The notes: generated by a model not told the origin, from the sequence alone. Shown: positions 1 through 8,640, numbered from the stretch's first letter. The stretch is 64,000 bases of DNA from Pedobacter metabolipauper (GCF_004362715.1 NZ_SNYC01000006.1:186001-250000); one strand, 5' to 3'. Numbers and translations are program-made.

Positions 1-771
1 TATAATCGGCTCTGGTTTATGGAACGCCGGTTCCGCTTTATTCACAACGGGCTCAGGTTTAATAAGTACAGGTTCAACGCTGGTAATGACTGGCTCTGGT
101 CTGGTTACTGTTTCTGGAGTAGAGACGAGGAAAGGTTCAGGTCCGATCTCATCATCAGTAATCTCTTGTGCCTTGCTATTTGCAGCAGCTTGCTGATCTT
201 TAAGGCGTTGTTTTTGTGCAATGATCTGTTGTTCCTCCGCACTTAGCGGTCTGTCAAATATTTCACCTACAGACTTTTCTTCAAAATCAAACTTATCGGT
301 AACAGGAGTTTCATTGATGATAAATTCAAATGAAGGGGCAGAATTGTCCAGCTCAAACAGATCATCCATAAATGGAGCGGGCTTTGACTCTTGTTTAACA
401 GGCAGAGTCTCTTCTTGAACTTCAATAGGCGGTATTTCCTGATGGGTTATTTCCCAATCAGGCTGAACCGCCTGCGCCGGTTGTATTTCTTGTTTATATT
501 GTATTTCAGGTGTTGATCTTATTTCCTGCTTAGGTTCTTGTGTCTCTTGTTTAAAAGATGGGTCTGGTGCCGGCAGTTGCTTAATGGTCTCTGTATAATT
601 TAGCTTTTTAACAATCTGTACGTGATCGGTCAGGAAATTAGCATTAGCAAGAAAAAGTTCCAGCTCCAATTCACTGAGTTGTTCGGGATTCTCAGATAAA
701 AACTCATACTGATCCTGAAGTTCATTAAGTATAAGTCCTATTTTTTTGAAGATATTACTTTGATTCATCAT
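1..771 (-). CDS. Partial Pro/Glu-rich hypothetical protein (C-terminus outside window)
   Basis: The minus strand is open from an ATG at 769-771 (a second ATG follows at once) to the window edge, giving 257 codons without a stop. The first 60 residues look helical and acidic (MNQSNIFKKIGLILNEL onward). After that the chain becomes low-complexity and rich in P, E, Q and V, with a degenerate repeat of the form KPEPVV / NKAEPAF / HKPEPII in the last 40 visible residues. There is no signal peptide or membrane segment in the visible part. A -7-like box lies 40 bp upstream. I do not recognise the family. The Pro-Glu repeat suggests an extended linker to a domain beyond the window, which is inference. 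The gene is divergent from tdk. Confidence 0.75.
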   Translation of the reverse strand, partial: MMNQSNIFKKIGLILNELQDQYEFLSENPEQLSELELELFLANANFLTDHVQIVKKLNYTETIKQLPAPDPSFKQETQEPKQEIRSTPEIQYKQEIQPAQAVQPDWEITHQEIPPIEVQEETLPVKQESKPAPFMDDLFELDNSAPSFEFIINETPVTDKFDFEEKSVGEIFDRPLSAEEQQIIAQKQRLKDQQAAANSKAQEITDDEIGPEPFLVSTPETVTRPEPVITSVEPVLIKPEPVVNKAEPAFHKPEPII

Positions 772-1087
772 ATTCCTTAATTTTCAATTAAAATACATCC
801 TTGAAGTATCCCAAAGATATAATTTTAAACAATTTAGAAAGACTTTAGTTTAAAATGAGCAGTATAAAAGCATTTGCAATGCTTCTTTTTCAAGTTGTTC
901 ATCAACACTTCATCGGGTATTATTATCTTATCTAATGAACTCATAATACGAATATATTCAGATAGTTATATACAGTGGTTATTTTACTATAAAATTCCTT
1001 TTATTTGAAGGATAAGATTCTTTAACCATCAATCAATTATATTCAATCCAAAATTCGGATATTAGCATTCTATAAGCACTCAGCATC
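772..1087. other. Divergent intergenic region, no gene seen
   Basis: This AT-rich spacer separates the minus-strand Pro/Glu-rich gene from tdk. The only element I can point to is a CAAAGATA (TATCTTTG on the minus strand) near 812. I see no tRNA, no strong hairpin and no convincing small ORF. Confidence 0.5.
812..819 (-). promoter_or_regulatory. Bacteroidota -7 box (TATCTTTG)
   Basis: It matches the Bacteroidota -7 consensus TANNTTTG exactly on the minus strand, about 40 bp upstream of the start at 771. No TTTG/TTG at the usual 17-23 bp spacing was found, so this is a half-supported promoter. Confidence 0.4.
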
Positions 1088-1660
1088 ATGTTATTTAGCG
1101 AACAAAATTACAGAAGAGGGGAATTCTGCGGCAGTATAGAGGTAATTTGCGGCTCTATGTTTTCTGGTAAAACAGAAGAATTATTGAGGCGTTTAAAGCG
1201 GGCACAAATTGCTAAGCTTAAAGTAGAGATCTTTAAACCAAAGATTGACACACGGTATGATGAAAATGCGGTGGTTTCACATGATCTGAATTCTATTCAG
1301 TCCATTCCGGTAGAAACTTCATCAGCCATTCTGCTGCTCAATGCAGATACCCAGGTTGTGGGTATTGATGAAGCGCAATTCTTTGATGATGGCCTTCCTG
1401 AGGTTTGTAATAAACTTGCACAAAAAGGGGTCCGGGTAATTGTTGCGGGTTTGGATATGGATTATACAGGCAAGCCATTTGGTCCGGTTCCGGCACTAAT
1501 GGCCATTGCAGAACTGGTAACCAAAGTAAATGCTGTTTGCGTACGTTGCGGCAGTCCGGCAATGTATTCTTTCCGTAAGGCAGCCAGCGAAGCTAAAATA
1601 TTACTGGGAGAAAAGGACAGCTATGAGCCGCGGTGCAGACGTTGTTACCATACCGTTTGA
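1088..1660 (+). CDS. tdk: Thymidine kinase (type II)
   Basis: This enzyme phosphorylates thymidine with ATP in the cytosolic nucleoside salvage pathway. The 190-residue length is typical of type II (bacterial/TK1-like) enzymes. The P-loop GSMFSGKT is at residues 22-29, the Walker-B-like DEAQFF at 94-99, and the lasso-type GLDMDYTGKPFGP segment at about 121-133. The structural zinc site is visible as C151-x2-C154 and C183-x2-C186. The ATG at 1088 follows the AT-rich leader and gives a normal N-terminus. The gene stands alone, convergent with a tiny basic ORF at 1707-1823. I see nothing odd in it. Confidence 0.96.
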   Translation: MLFSEQNYRRGEFCGSIEVICGSMFSGKTEELLRRLKRAQIAKLKVEIFKPKIDTRYDENAVVSHDLNSIQSIPVETSSAILLLNADTQVVGIDEAQFFDDGLPEVCNKLAQKGVRVIVAGLDMDYTGKPFGPVPALMAIAELVTKVNAVCVRCGSPAMYSFRKAASEAKILLGEKDSYEPRCRRCYHTV

Positions 1661-1706
1661 GTTGAGTTAAAATGAATCTCTTAGACTGAACAAACGGAAA
1701 TTAAGG

Positions 1707-1823
1707 CTAACCAAACGGACAATTTTTACAGCGTTTTCCCTTTAAGTATTTCTCACAACACTTCTTTTTCTTCTTCTTATCCTTACCGTGTTTTGAGTCT
1801 TTATCCTTATCTTTCTTTGACAT
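1707..1823 (-). CDS. 38-residue Lys-rich, Cys-containing small protein
   Basis: A 39-codon frame opens with ATG at 1821-1823 and ends with TAG. The product starts MSKKDKDKDSKHGKD, continues with a run of six lysines, and ends in a compact Cys module: CC at 22-23, then C32 and C35 in a CKNC arrangement before a terminal PFG. The CC-EKY-x-C-x2-C pattern could bind a metal, which is inference. I have the impression that similar Lys/Cys mini-proteins occur in related Bacteroidota, but could not check. It lies just downstream of the ferritin terminator on the same strand, so it is probably not read from the ferritin promoter. The dense lysine codons could also be low-complexity chance coding. Confidence 0.5.
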   Translation of the reverse strand: MSKKDKDKDSKHGKDKKKKKKCCEKYLKGKRCKNCPFG

Positions 1824-1837
1824 AATAGTATTTCAAC

Positions 1838-1876
1838 AAAAAAAGGTACATACTGTTTGATCACCAGCATGTACCT
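1838..1876 (-). terminator. Intrinsic terminator of the ferritin gene
   Basis: On the minus strand an 11-bp stem (AGGTACAT pairing with ATGTACCT, plus CTG/CAG with one mismatch between) carries a 9-nt loop and is followed by seven T residues. It sits 30 bp past the ferritin stop codon. Confidence 0.85.
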
Positions 1877-1905
1877 CTCTATAAATTTAATGGATTAACG
1901 CGCGA

Positions 1906-2433
1906 CTAGTCTTCGCTATAGCTAATTTTGCCAACGTGTTTATCAATTTCCCATCTTCCTGTTCCTTCTTCACCAATTACATCAAATAATTCAAGGGCAC
2001 GACGGGCTTTATATTCTTCTTCTCTTTGTTCTTTAAAGAACCAGTTTAAGAATTCAAGAGTTACATAATCTTGTTCTTTATGGCAGCGTGCTGCTATATT
2101 TTTAATAGATTGGGTTACACTAACTTCCTGTTCTAACGCTTCTTCATAAACTTCACGGAAGGAATTGTATTCAATCTTAATGTTTGTTATTTCCGGAGAG
2201 ATGGCAACACCTCCCATATCTAAAACGTATTTATAAAACTTAAGCTGGTGCATTCGTTCTTCTTCTGCTTGCTTAAAGAAGTAATCAGAAGAATAATCAA
2301 ACCCATTCCTGTCGCACCATGAAGCCATTGATAGATATACTGCTGATGAATAAGCTTCTTTTTTTATTTGCTGGTTGATCAGTGTCTCTACATCTGATGA
2401 GATCAAACACTTCGTACGCATAATGTCTTTCAT
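1906..2433 (-). CDS. ftnA: Non-haem ferritin
   Basis: This is a cytosolic iron-storage protein that oxidises Fe(II) and stores the mineral in a 24-subunit shell. Its 175 residues fit the bacterial ferritin length. Ferroxidase ligands are visible in family order: E26 in KKEAYSSAVY, E59 and H62 in the ExxH of EEERMH, E103 in LEQEVS, and Q136/E139 in KEQREEE. No haem-ligand Met typical of bacterioferritin is evident. Translation could start at M1 or at M5 (2421). A TATTTTTG -7 box lies about 26 bp upstream and a strong terminator follows, so it is probably monocistronic. I saw no Fur-like palindrome. Confidence 0.95.
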   Translation of the reverse strand: MKDIMRTKCLISSDVETLINQQIKKEAYSSAVYLSMASWCDRNGFDYSSDYFFKQAEEERMHQLKFYKYVLDMGGVAISPEITNIKIEYNSFREVYEEALEQEVSVTQSIKNIAARCHKEQDYVTLEFLNWFFKEQREEEYKARRALELFDVIGEEGTGRWEIDKHVGKISYSED

Positions 2434-2459
2434 ATTCCTGTTATTTATTGATTACAATA

Positions 2460-2467
2460 CAAAAATA
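2460..2467 (-). promoter_or_regulatory. -7 box of ferritin gene (TATTTTTG)
   Basis: It is an exact TANNTTTG match on the minus strand, 26 bp upstream of the ferritin ATG, leaving a leader of about 20 nt. The -33 element is not recognisable. Confidence 0.45.
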
Positions 2468-2529
2468 ATGCAATAAATGCAGAAAGGGTAATATAAGCGC
2501 AATATGGAAAGATTCTAATTCTAAGTTAA

Positions 2530-2895
2530 TCAGGCAACTATCCTGTGCAGGCGATCGTAAATGATGTGATTAAGCTCTAACATTACAAATGTACCTTGTA
2601 GTAATTCTTTGATTGCGATGATTTGTATTAAGGACAATACATAGCAATGGTCACAGGCACAAATGAATATAATTTCCAGATCAGGTGCCTTGTCACTACT
2701 TAAAAGCAGGTTTTCGATATCAATTTGGTATACTGCTTTTTGAAGTTTGAGCAGGTTACGGTAATCAAACCGGGCCAGCTTACCTGCAAAATCTATATAC
2801 CAGCAATTTTCGCTGTCAGATTGATAGATAGCACCATTCTTTGTGCTAAATACTTCTGAGAACGTAATAGAAGGCAATGTGATCAGATCCTGCAT
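2530..2895 (-). CDS. Conserved-looking hypothetical protein, 121 aa
   Basis: The ATG at 2895 opens a 121-residue frame beginning MQDLITLPSITFSEVF. It has no signal peptide or transmembrane helix. The centre has alternating hydrophobic strands (CWYIDF, LEIIFICACDHCYVL) with a CACDHC cluster at about 79-84, followed by a helical C-terminus (IIAIKELLQGTFVMLELNHIIYDRL in two segments). The composition is ordinary for the region, so I take it to be real. I do not recognise the family. The Cys/His cluster might bind metal, but no family supports this. It is a single gene between ferritin and the divergent oxidoreductase. Confidence 0.7.
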   Translation of the reverse strand: MQDLITLPSITFSEVFSTKNGAIYQSDSENCWYIDFAGKLARFDYRNLLKLQKAVYQIDIENLLLSSDKAPDLEIIFICACDHCYVLSLIQIIAIKELLQGTFVMLELNHIIYDRLHRIVA

Positions 2896-3046
2896 TTTTA
2901 GAATTTACCCGTTGTTTAGGCAAAGATTGTTATTATTTAGATTTAATCCAAATCATACAGTAAGTTTTTTTAAAAAAATCAATCTGTCTTTTTAACCGTC
3001 ATAATTGCTAAATTGGCGTCTTAAATCTTTAAGCCTTACCCATAAC

Positions 3047-4132
3047 ATGAAAAAAATTCTCCTATTTATTTTGCTGATCACTTCAGCAGCCTACTCAAAT
3101 GCGCAAACTAAACTGAATGTTGTACTTGCCGGGCTTAGTCATGACCATGTTAACCTGATCATGAACAGTTATGCTAAAGGAGAAGTTAATATCATTGCAA
3201 TTGCTGAACAGAACCCTGTTTTGGTTGAGCGTTTCAAAAAACGTTTCAAATTTGCTGATTCCATTTTTTATACCGACTTGAAAGAGGCACTTAAATATAA
3301 GAAGCCTGATGTTGTTCTTGCCTTTAATGCGATCAATGATCACCTTGCTGTTGTTGAGGTATCAGCTCCGCTTGGCATTTCGGTTATGGTAGAAAAACCA
3401 CTGGCGGTTACCGTTAAACAGGCAGAGCGCATGGCAGAACTTGCCCGGCTTCATAAAATCCACTTGTTAACCAATTATGAAACTACCTGGTACCCGAGCA
3501 ATCAGGAGGCCTATACACGCGTTAAAGACAACACCATTGGAGAAATCAGAAAGATGGTGGTTCATGACGGTCACCGTGGACCAAAAGAAATTGGGGTAAG
3601 TAAAGAATTTTTAAGCTGGTTAACAGATCCTAAACAAAACGGCGGTGGTGCCATTATCGATTTTGGATGTTATGGCGCAAACCTGATGACCTGGCTTATG
3701 AATGGAGAAGCCCCTATTTCGGTTACTGCCATTACCAAACAGATCAAAAAAGATGTTTATCCAAATGTTGATGATGATGCGACCATTATTTTGGAATATC
3801 CAAAATCAACAGGGATCATTGAAGCTTCCTGGAACTGGCCGTTTAATATTAAGGACATGGAAATATTTGGCCTAACCGGTTATGTACAGGCTGTAAATTC
3901 AAATACTTTACGGGTTAAAGAGAATAAAAGTCCGGATTATAAACTTGCAGAAGCTAAACCATTGGCAACAGCGTATAGCAGTCACCTTGATTATTTGGCT
4001 GCCGTGCTTAGAAATGAGATCAAACCTGGTAATGACCTGTCCTCTCTGGAAAACAACTTAATTGTTGTTAAGATCCTTGAAGCAGCAAAACGCTCTGCAA
4101 AAGAAGGTAAGAAGGTGATGTTAAGTAAATAA
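3047..4132 (+). CDS. Exported Gfo/Idh/MocA-family oxidoreductase
   Basis: This is an NAD(P)-dependent oxidoreductase-like protein predicted to act in the periplasm on a sugar or cyclitol derivative; the substrate is unknown. I chose the ATG at 3047 because it gives a clear signal peptide (MKKILLFILLITSAAYSNAQ); an upstream in-frame ATG at 3005 would put 14 polar residues in front. After cleavage the Rossmann strand KLNVVLAGLSHDH begins. The family EKP motif is in MVEKPLAVT at about residues 115-123, and the catalytic-region GGGAIIDFGCYGA lies around 201-213. The glycine pattern at the nucleotide site (GLSHDH) differs from the canonical GxGxxG. It is followed after 27 bp by a peptidase gene, probably co-transcribed. 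Confidence 0.88.
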   Translation: MKKILLFILLITSAAYSNAQTKLNVVLAGLSHDHVNLIMNSYAKGEVNIIAIAEQNPVLVERFKKRFKFADSIFYTDLKEALKYKKPDVVLAFNAINDHLAVVEVSAPLGISVMVEKPLAVTVKQAERMAELARLHKIHLLTNYETTWYPSNQEAYTRVKDNTIGEIRKMVVHDGHRGPKEIGVSKEFLSWLTDPKQNGGGAIIDFGCYGANLMTWLMNGEAPISVTAITKQIKKDVYPNVDDDATIILEYPKSTGIIEASWNWPFNIKDMEIFGLTGYVQAVNSNTLRVKENKSPDYKLAEAKPLATAYSSHLDYLAAVLRNEIKPGNDLSSLENNLIVVKILEAAKRSAKEGKKVMLSK

Positions 4133-4159
4133 AGGGTAATATTCAATTAATAAACTATT

Positions 4160-5806
4160 ATGAATAAGTTTCTGATCTGTGTTATTGCCATTGGTCTGTT
4201 TTTTACGGCCTGTCAGCCAGAAGGAAATGACCTCACGTTAATTTCTCCGGATTCTGCTGCCGTCAAGATGATCAATGATACCAGCTTTGCCAAACACATG
4301 AGCATTCTTGCGTCTGATGAGTTTCAAGGAAGGAAACCTTTTACTGTGGGCGAAACCAAATCGATCAACTATATGAAAGCGCAGTTTAGCCTGCTTGGGC
4401 TTAAACCGGGCAATGGCGACAGCTATTTTCAGGAAGTACCGATGGTTGAGATCAAGTCCAGACCAGATTCTCTAATGGTATTTAAAGGGGCTAAAGGAAG
4501 TATCAAGGCGAGTTACCTTACCCAATTTGTAGCCGGAACAAAAAGAGTAGATACGATGGTAAACTTAACCAACTCTCCTCTTGTATTTGTTGGCTATGGT
4601 ATTGTTGCTCCTGAATATAAGTGGAATGATTACGAAGGACTGGATGTAAAGGGAAAAACAGTTGTTGTTCTGATCAATGATCCGGGTTTTTCTGACCCTA
4701 AATTATTCAAGGGAAAGAACATGACCTATTATGGCCGGTGGACCTATAAGTTTGAGGAAGCAGCCCGGCAAGGTGCTGCAGGTATATTAATAATTCATGA
4801 TACCGAACCCGCAGCCTATCCCTGGTCTGTTGTGCGCAGCGGATGGTCAAAATCAAAGCTCCAGCTGGATGAGAAAGATGACAGCTTTAAATCTATTGTT
4901 CAGGGATGGATTTCACTGGATCTTGCCAAACAGCTTTTTAAACTTGGCGGCCAATCCGATGCCTTGCTTACTGATGCCCTTAAGCCGGATTTTAAACCTG
5001 TAGACCTTAAGTTAACCACGGCTCTAACGATCAACAATACAATCAAAAAATCTGTATCCAACAATGTAGTGGCTATAATTCCTGGTTCTAAAAGACAGGA
5101 CGAAAATATCATATATTCTGCACATTGGGATCATTTGGGAATTGGCGAAAAGATCAAGGGAGATTCTATCTATAACGGTGCTGTAGACAATGCTACTGGT
5201 GTTGCTGCATTGCTGGAACTTGCTGCAGCTTTTCAAAAGTCTGCTCAAAAACCAGAGCGTTCCATTGTATTTGTCTCTTTTACCGGTGAAGAACAAGGGT
5301 TGATTGGATCGGAGTTTTATGCCAAACATCCTGTATTCCCTGTAAATAAAACGATTGCCGATATCAATATGGATATGATGGGAATGGCCGGAAAAACAAA
5401 GGACATCATTGTCTATGGCTTTGGCCAGTCAGATCTGGAAGACTATGCCGCAGCATCTGCCAAAAAACAAGGACGTGTGGTTGTACCAGATCCGGTACCA
5501 TCATCGGGCTTATACTACCGTTCTGATCATTTCAATTTTGCTAAGGTAGGCATCCCATCGCTCTTTACCGGATCCGGATCGGACAACGTTGAGCATGGCA
5601 AAGAATGGGGACTAAAGAAAATCGCTGACTTTTATAAAGAGCAATACCATTCTCCACAAGACAATTTTGACCCAAAATCTGACGTTAGCGGAATGGTTGA
5701 AGATGTTCGTTTATTGTTTGATATGGGCTATCGGCTAAGTAATGAATCTACCTTTCCAAAATGGAAGGACGGATCAGAGTTTAAAGCCATACGGGAGAAA
5801 AAGTAA
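4160..5806 (+). CDS. M28-family zinc metallopeptidase lipoprotein with PA domain
   Basis: The protein starts MNKFLICVIAIGLFFTAC, an SPII signal with lipobox FTAC, so it is a lipoprotein on the periplasmic side or cell surface. A protease-associated domain lies at about 120-270 (LVFVGYGIVAPEYKWNDYEG, then GKTVVVLIND). The M28 aminopeptidase core follows, with zinc ligands in AHWDHLG (about 320), GAVDNATG (about 341), TGEEQGLIGS (about 376) and a late QYHSPQDNF. M28 enzymes release N-terminal amino acids, and some cleave glutamate-containing or modified peptides. At 548 residues the length is normal for PA-M28 proteins. It sits 27 bp behind the oxidoreductase, so the two probably form an operon. 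The real substrate is unknown. Confidence 0.92.
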   Translation: MNKFLICVIAIGLFFTACQPEGNDLTLISPDSAAVKMINDTSFAKHMSILASDEFQGRKPFTVGETKSINYMKAQFSLLGLKPGNGDSYFQEVPMVEIKSRPDSLMVFKGAKGSIKASYLTQFVAGTKRVDTMVNLTNSPLVFVGYGIVAPEYKWNDYEGLDVKGKTVVVLINDPGFSDPKLFKGKNMTYYGRWTYKFEEAARQGAAGILIIHDTEPAAYPWSVVRSGWSKSKLQLDEKDDSFKSIVQGWISLDLAKQLFKLGGQSDALLTDALKPDFKPVDLKLTTALTINNTIKKSVSNNVVAIIPGSKRQDENIIYSAHWDHLGIGEKIKGDSIYNGAVDNATGVAALLELAAAFQKSAQKPERSIVFVSFTGEEQGLIGSEFYAKHPVFPVNKTIADINMDMMGMAGKTKDIIVYGFGQSDLEDYAAASAKKQGRVVVPDPVPSSGLYYRSDHFNFAKVGIPSLFTGSGSDNVEHGKEWGLKKIADFYKEQYHSPQDNFDPKSDVSGMVEDVRLLFDMGYRLSNESTFPKWKDGSEFKAIREKK

Positions 5807-6026
5807 TACCGTAGTTTTCCAGTATTAAGCGGGCCAATTTTCAGTATTAGACAGCGTAGTTCTTAAGGATTAAACGGAATAGCGGGCAAGCAGCAAACTC
5901 ACATACCATGTTCAAATAACAGACTTCAATATTAAATAATGGGTATTTAGACTTATACTCAAATATGCTGCACCCAAACATGACAAGAAATTAAATTCTC
6001 TTAATATTAGCGCAATATTGGAACCT

Positions 6027-6034
6027 TATTTTTG
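6027..6034 (+). promoter_or_regulatory. -7 box (TATTTTTG) of the phosphoesterase gene
   Basis: It is an exact TANNTTTG match ending 32 bp before the ATG at 6067. No well-spaced -33 element was found. The rest of the 5807-6066 spacer contains nothing I can name. Confidence 0.4.
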
Positions 6035-6066
6035 ACCAAATTGAATAGTCAGTTACGCTAAATAAG

Positions 6067-6972
6067 ATGGAAAGAAGGTCGGTATTAAAGAGTATTGGTG
6101 GTTTATGTTTATTACCTGCATTGGGTTTTGGCATTGAAAACAACCCAAAGAAAGAGCCCGTATTGCGGATTGCACACCTTACTGACATTCATCTTAAAAA
6201 TGAGTTAAATGCACCTGCTAAATTTGAAAAGTGCCTGCATCATGTACAGCAGCAATCTCCTAAAGTAGATTTTATATTGAACGGTGGTGACATCGTTTTC
6301 GACATGAACAAAGAGAACATCGATACCATTAATAACCAGTGGAATTTGCTGGAGAAGATCCAAAAATCTGAATTAAGTGTGCCCGTATATTACTGTTTAG
6401 GAAATCATGATATCTGGTGGCAGGAAGACAACAAGAAGGAAGCCATATATGGCAAGAAATATGCGTTAGACAGGCTCAAACTGGCTAAACCTTATTATAG
6501 TGTAATTAAAGGCGGCTGGAAGTTTATCCTATTAGACAGTGTTCATCTTGATATTGACGGCACCTGGTATATTGGTAAACTGGGCGATGAACAATTTGCC
6601 TGGTTGCAGGAAGAATTAAAGGCCACTCCCGCACCTATGCCCATTACCGTGTTATCACACATCCCTATATTAACGGCTTTATTGATGATTGAAGATAACG
6701 TTGTAAACAGATGGGAAATGCTTGGCGGAGATATGCATACCGATACGGCAAAGATCATCAACCTGTTTTATCAACATCCGAATGTAAAGCTTTGCTTAAG
6801 TGGTCATCTGCACATGCGGGATAAAGTAGTTTATAATAATGTTACCTATTTATGCAATGGAGCTGTATCTGGTGCCTGGTGGAACGGTAACCGCAGGGAA
6901 ACTGCTCCTGGTTATGGGCTGATAGACCTATATGCCGATGGCACTTTTGATGAGCAGTATGTAAACTACTAA
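6067..6972 (+). CDS. Exported calcineurin-like metallophosphoesterase
   Basis: The 301-residue protein starts MERRSVLKSIGGLCLLPALG, a Tat-like signal with twin Arg followed by SVLK, so it is probably exported folded to the periplasm. The dimetal motifs are in order: DIHLK (about 36-40), NGGDIVFD (about 75-82), GNHDIWW (about 117-123), SHIPIL (about 197) and SGHLHMRD (about 244-251). These are the classical D-x-H / GD / GNH(D/E) / H / GHxH signatures of a phosphomonoesterase or phosphodiesterase. The substrate cannot be read from sequence. It is a single gene with a candidate -7 box upstream. Confidence is high for family and low for substrate. Confidence 0.9.
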   Translation: MERRSVLKSIGGLCLLPALGFGIENNPKKEPVLRIAHLTDIHLKNELNAPAKFEKCLHHVQQQSPKVDFILNGGDIVFDMNKENIDTINNQWNLLEKIQKSELSVPVYYCLGNHDIWWQEDNKKEAIYGKKYALDRLKLAKPYYSVIKGGWKFILLDSVHLDIDGTWYIGKLGDEQFAWLQEELKATPAPMPITVLSHIPILTALLMIEDNVVNRWEMLGGDMHTDTAKIINLFYQHPNVKLCLSGHLHMRDKVVYNNVTYLCNGAVSGAWWNGNRRETAPGYGLIDLYADGTFDEQYVNY

Positions 6973-7045
6973 TACAAAAAATACCTATCACATATAAAGA
7001 AGCCGTTTCCCTGCGTTATTTTGTCCATTTAAATGGAGCTTGAAA

Positions 7046-7582
7046 TTATACTTTTAGCTGACCTTCAATTGAATCGTCCAGCGTTTTTCCAATTGCAGCG
7101 CCCACCATCATCTTAATGCCTGCTACCATATTTCCATGTTTATTGTCCCAGTAATATCCGGTGTAGGGTACTACTTTAAGCAATGAAATTCTAGGGTCAT
7201 CTTCACCTTCGGTAAACCAGGTTTTTAACATTGGGTTCCATAGTTCTTTGATCTTTGCTTTATCCTCATGGATTGTTGCTTCTGCAGTTAGATACAGGAA
7301 GTCTGAATGTTTTGACCCTTGAAAATAGAGTTTCACTTTAGCATCAAGTGCAACTTCGGCATTGGTATGGCTGTCATTTGCACTAAAGATCCACAAGTTT
7401 CCTGCATCATCTACTTGCTGAATGCTCATTGGCCTTACCCCTTTAGATGGTCCTGTTGCTGCTTCGGTGCAGAAAAAACAGGTATCAGACTGCTCAATCA
7501 TTTCTCTGATCTTTTTTAAAGCCTCTTCCTGGCTTAAATTCTCTTTATTATCTTCCGGTTGGTTTTTGTTAATGCTGTTCAT
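7046..7582 (-). CDS. Pyridoxamine 5'-phosphate oxidase-like stress protein
   Basis: This is a 178-residue cytosolic protein of the general-stress-protein-26 type of FMN-binding split barrel. After a charged 20-residue N-terminus come the barrel strands: SDTCFFCTEA at about 32-41, VRPMSIQQVDDAGNLWIFSA at about 48-67, then KVKLYFQG and FLYLTAEATIHED. The pattern of a low-light-state strand followed by R-P-M and W-x-F-S matches flavin-binding members. The reaction is not known; relatives are linked to oxidative and general stress. It is convergent with the phosphoesterase and followed by a 198-bp divergent spacer towards the K+ channel. Confidence 0.85.
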   Translation of the reverse strand: MNSINKNQPEDNKENLSQEEALKKIREMIEQSDTCFFCTEAATGPSKGVRPMSIQQVDDAGNLWIFSANDSHTNAEVALDAKVKLYFQGSKHSDFLYLTAEATIHEDKAKIKELWNPMLKTWFTEGEDDPRISLLKVVPYTGYYWDNKHGNMVAGIKMMVGAAIGKTLDDSIEGQLKV

Positions 7583-7780
7583 AGTCGGTTATGTTTTTCC
7601 TATATGCTAACAGTTATGGGCATTAAATGTTCTCCGTAAATTATTTTTACAGGTATTCTTTGTACCTGATCAGATTACGCCGGATGGTGCAGACGGACAG
7701 AACATCCTGACAAAAAACACAAAAACCAACCGCTGCTGTTATACTAATCAATTGATTTAACTGCGATCTTAACACCCGAT

Positions 7781-8605
7781 ATGGCATCACCAAAAACAAA
7801 CGACTGGCGTTTCAGACTGCATGAGATTATTTATGAATCGAATACACCTGCGGGTAAAGCATTTGACGTAGGCCTTCTTTTTGCCATTTTTGCCAGCATT
7901 ATTGTAGTGATGCTGGATAGTGTTGAGCGCATCAATAACCATCATGGCAAGCTGTTTAAAATTCTGGAGTGGATATTTACAGGTCTCTTTACCATCGAAT
8001 ACATTTTAAGACTAATCAGCATCCGGCGGCCAATTAAATATGTTTTCAGTTTATTGGGGATAATCGATCTTATTGCATTGATTCCTACTTACCTGGGCTT
8101 TTTCTTTATTGGTGCACAATCATTGGTTGTTTTTAGGGCGCTTAGGTTGTTGCGGGTTTTCAGGGTATTTAAATTGGGAAGCTTTTTAACAGAGATCAAT
8201 TTTCTAACCACCGCACTTAAAGGAAGTGTTAGAAAGATCAGCATCTTTTTACTTACTGTTTTAACGCTTACGGTAATACTAGGATCTGTAATGTATTTGG
8301 TAGAAAAGCGGGAGAATGGCTTTTCTAATATTCCTGAAAGTATTTACTGGGCCATAGTTACTATCACTACGGTTGGCTATGGCGATATTTCTCCCATTAC
8401 CCCAATGGGTAAATTTGTAGCATCGGTTGTGATGCTTACCGGTTATGCGATCATTGCTGTACCTACAGGCATTATTACCCATGATTTGGCTATTGCCGCC
8501 AGAAACAGAAAGGAGCTGCCAGAATCTTGTCCAAGCTGCAGCAGCGAAGGACATGATACCGATGCTTTATTCTGTAAATACTGCGGATCTTCTTTATACA
8601 GATAA
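7781..8605 (+). CDS. Voltage-gated potassium channel with C-terminal zinc ribbon
   Basis: This is a six-helix cation channel of the inner membrane. Hydrophobic segments fall at about 28-46 (S1), 63-80 (S2), 88-108 (S3), 112-132 (S4), 152-174 (S5) and 212-232 (S6). S4 carries the voltage-sensor arginines R119, R122, R125 and R128 at three-residue spacing. The pore loop holds the K+ selectivity sequence TVGYGD at 197-202. After S6 there is a short cytosolic tail with a zinc-ribbon pattern, C250-x2-C253 and C265-x2-C268, in PSCSSEGHD and KYCGSS. The 274-residue length is normal for the bacterial ion-transporter family. The gene is monocistronic and divergent from the stress protein. Confidence 0.93.
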   Translation: MASPKTNDWRFRLHEIIYESNTPAGKAFDVGLLFAIFASIIVVMLDSVERINNHHGKLFKILEWIFTGLFTIEYILRLISIRRPIKYVFSLLGIIDLIALIPTYLGFFFIGAQSLVVFRALRLLRVFRVFKLGSFLTEINFLTTALKGSVRKISIFLLTVLTLTVILGSVMYLVEKRENGFSNIPESIYWAIVTITTVGYGDISPITPMGKFVASVVMLTGYAIIAVPTGIITHDLAIAARNRKELPESCPSCSSEGHDTDALFCKYCGSSLYR

Positions 8606-8640
8606 TTCATTGTTATAGTCTGATAATTTCTAAACGTTCT

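Noticed and set aside
19..418. Two plus-strand frames at the left edge
   Set aside because: They run antisense to the minus-strand Pro/Glu-rich gene, which is open over 257 codons with a coherent repeat; the plus frames are Ser/Arg/Phe-rich without domains.
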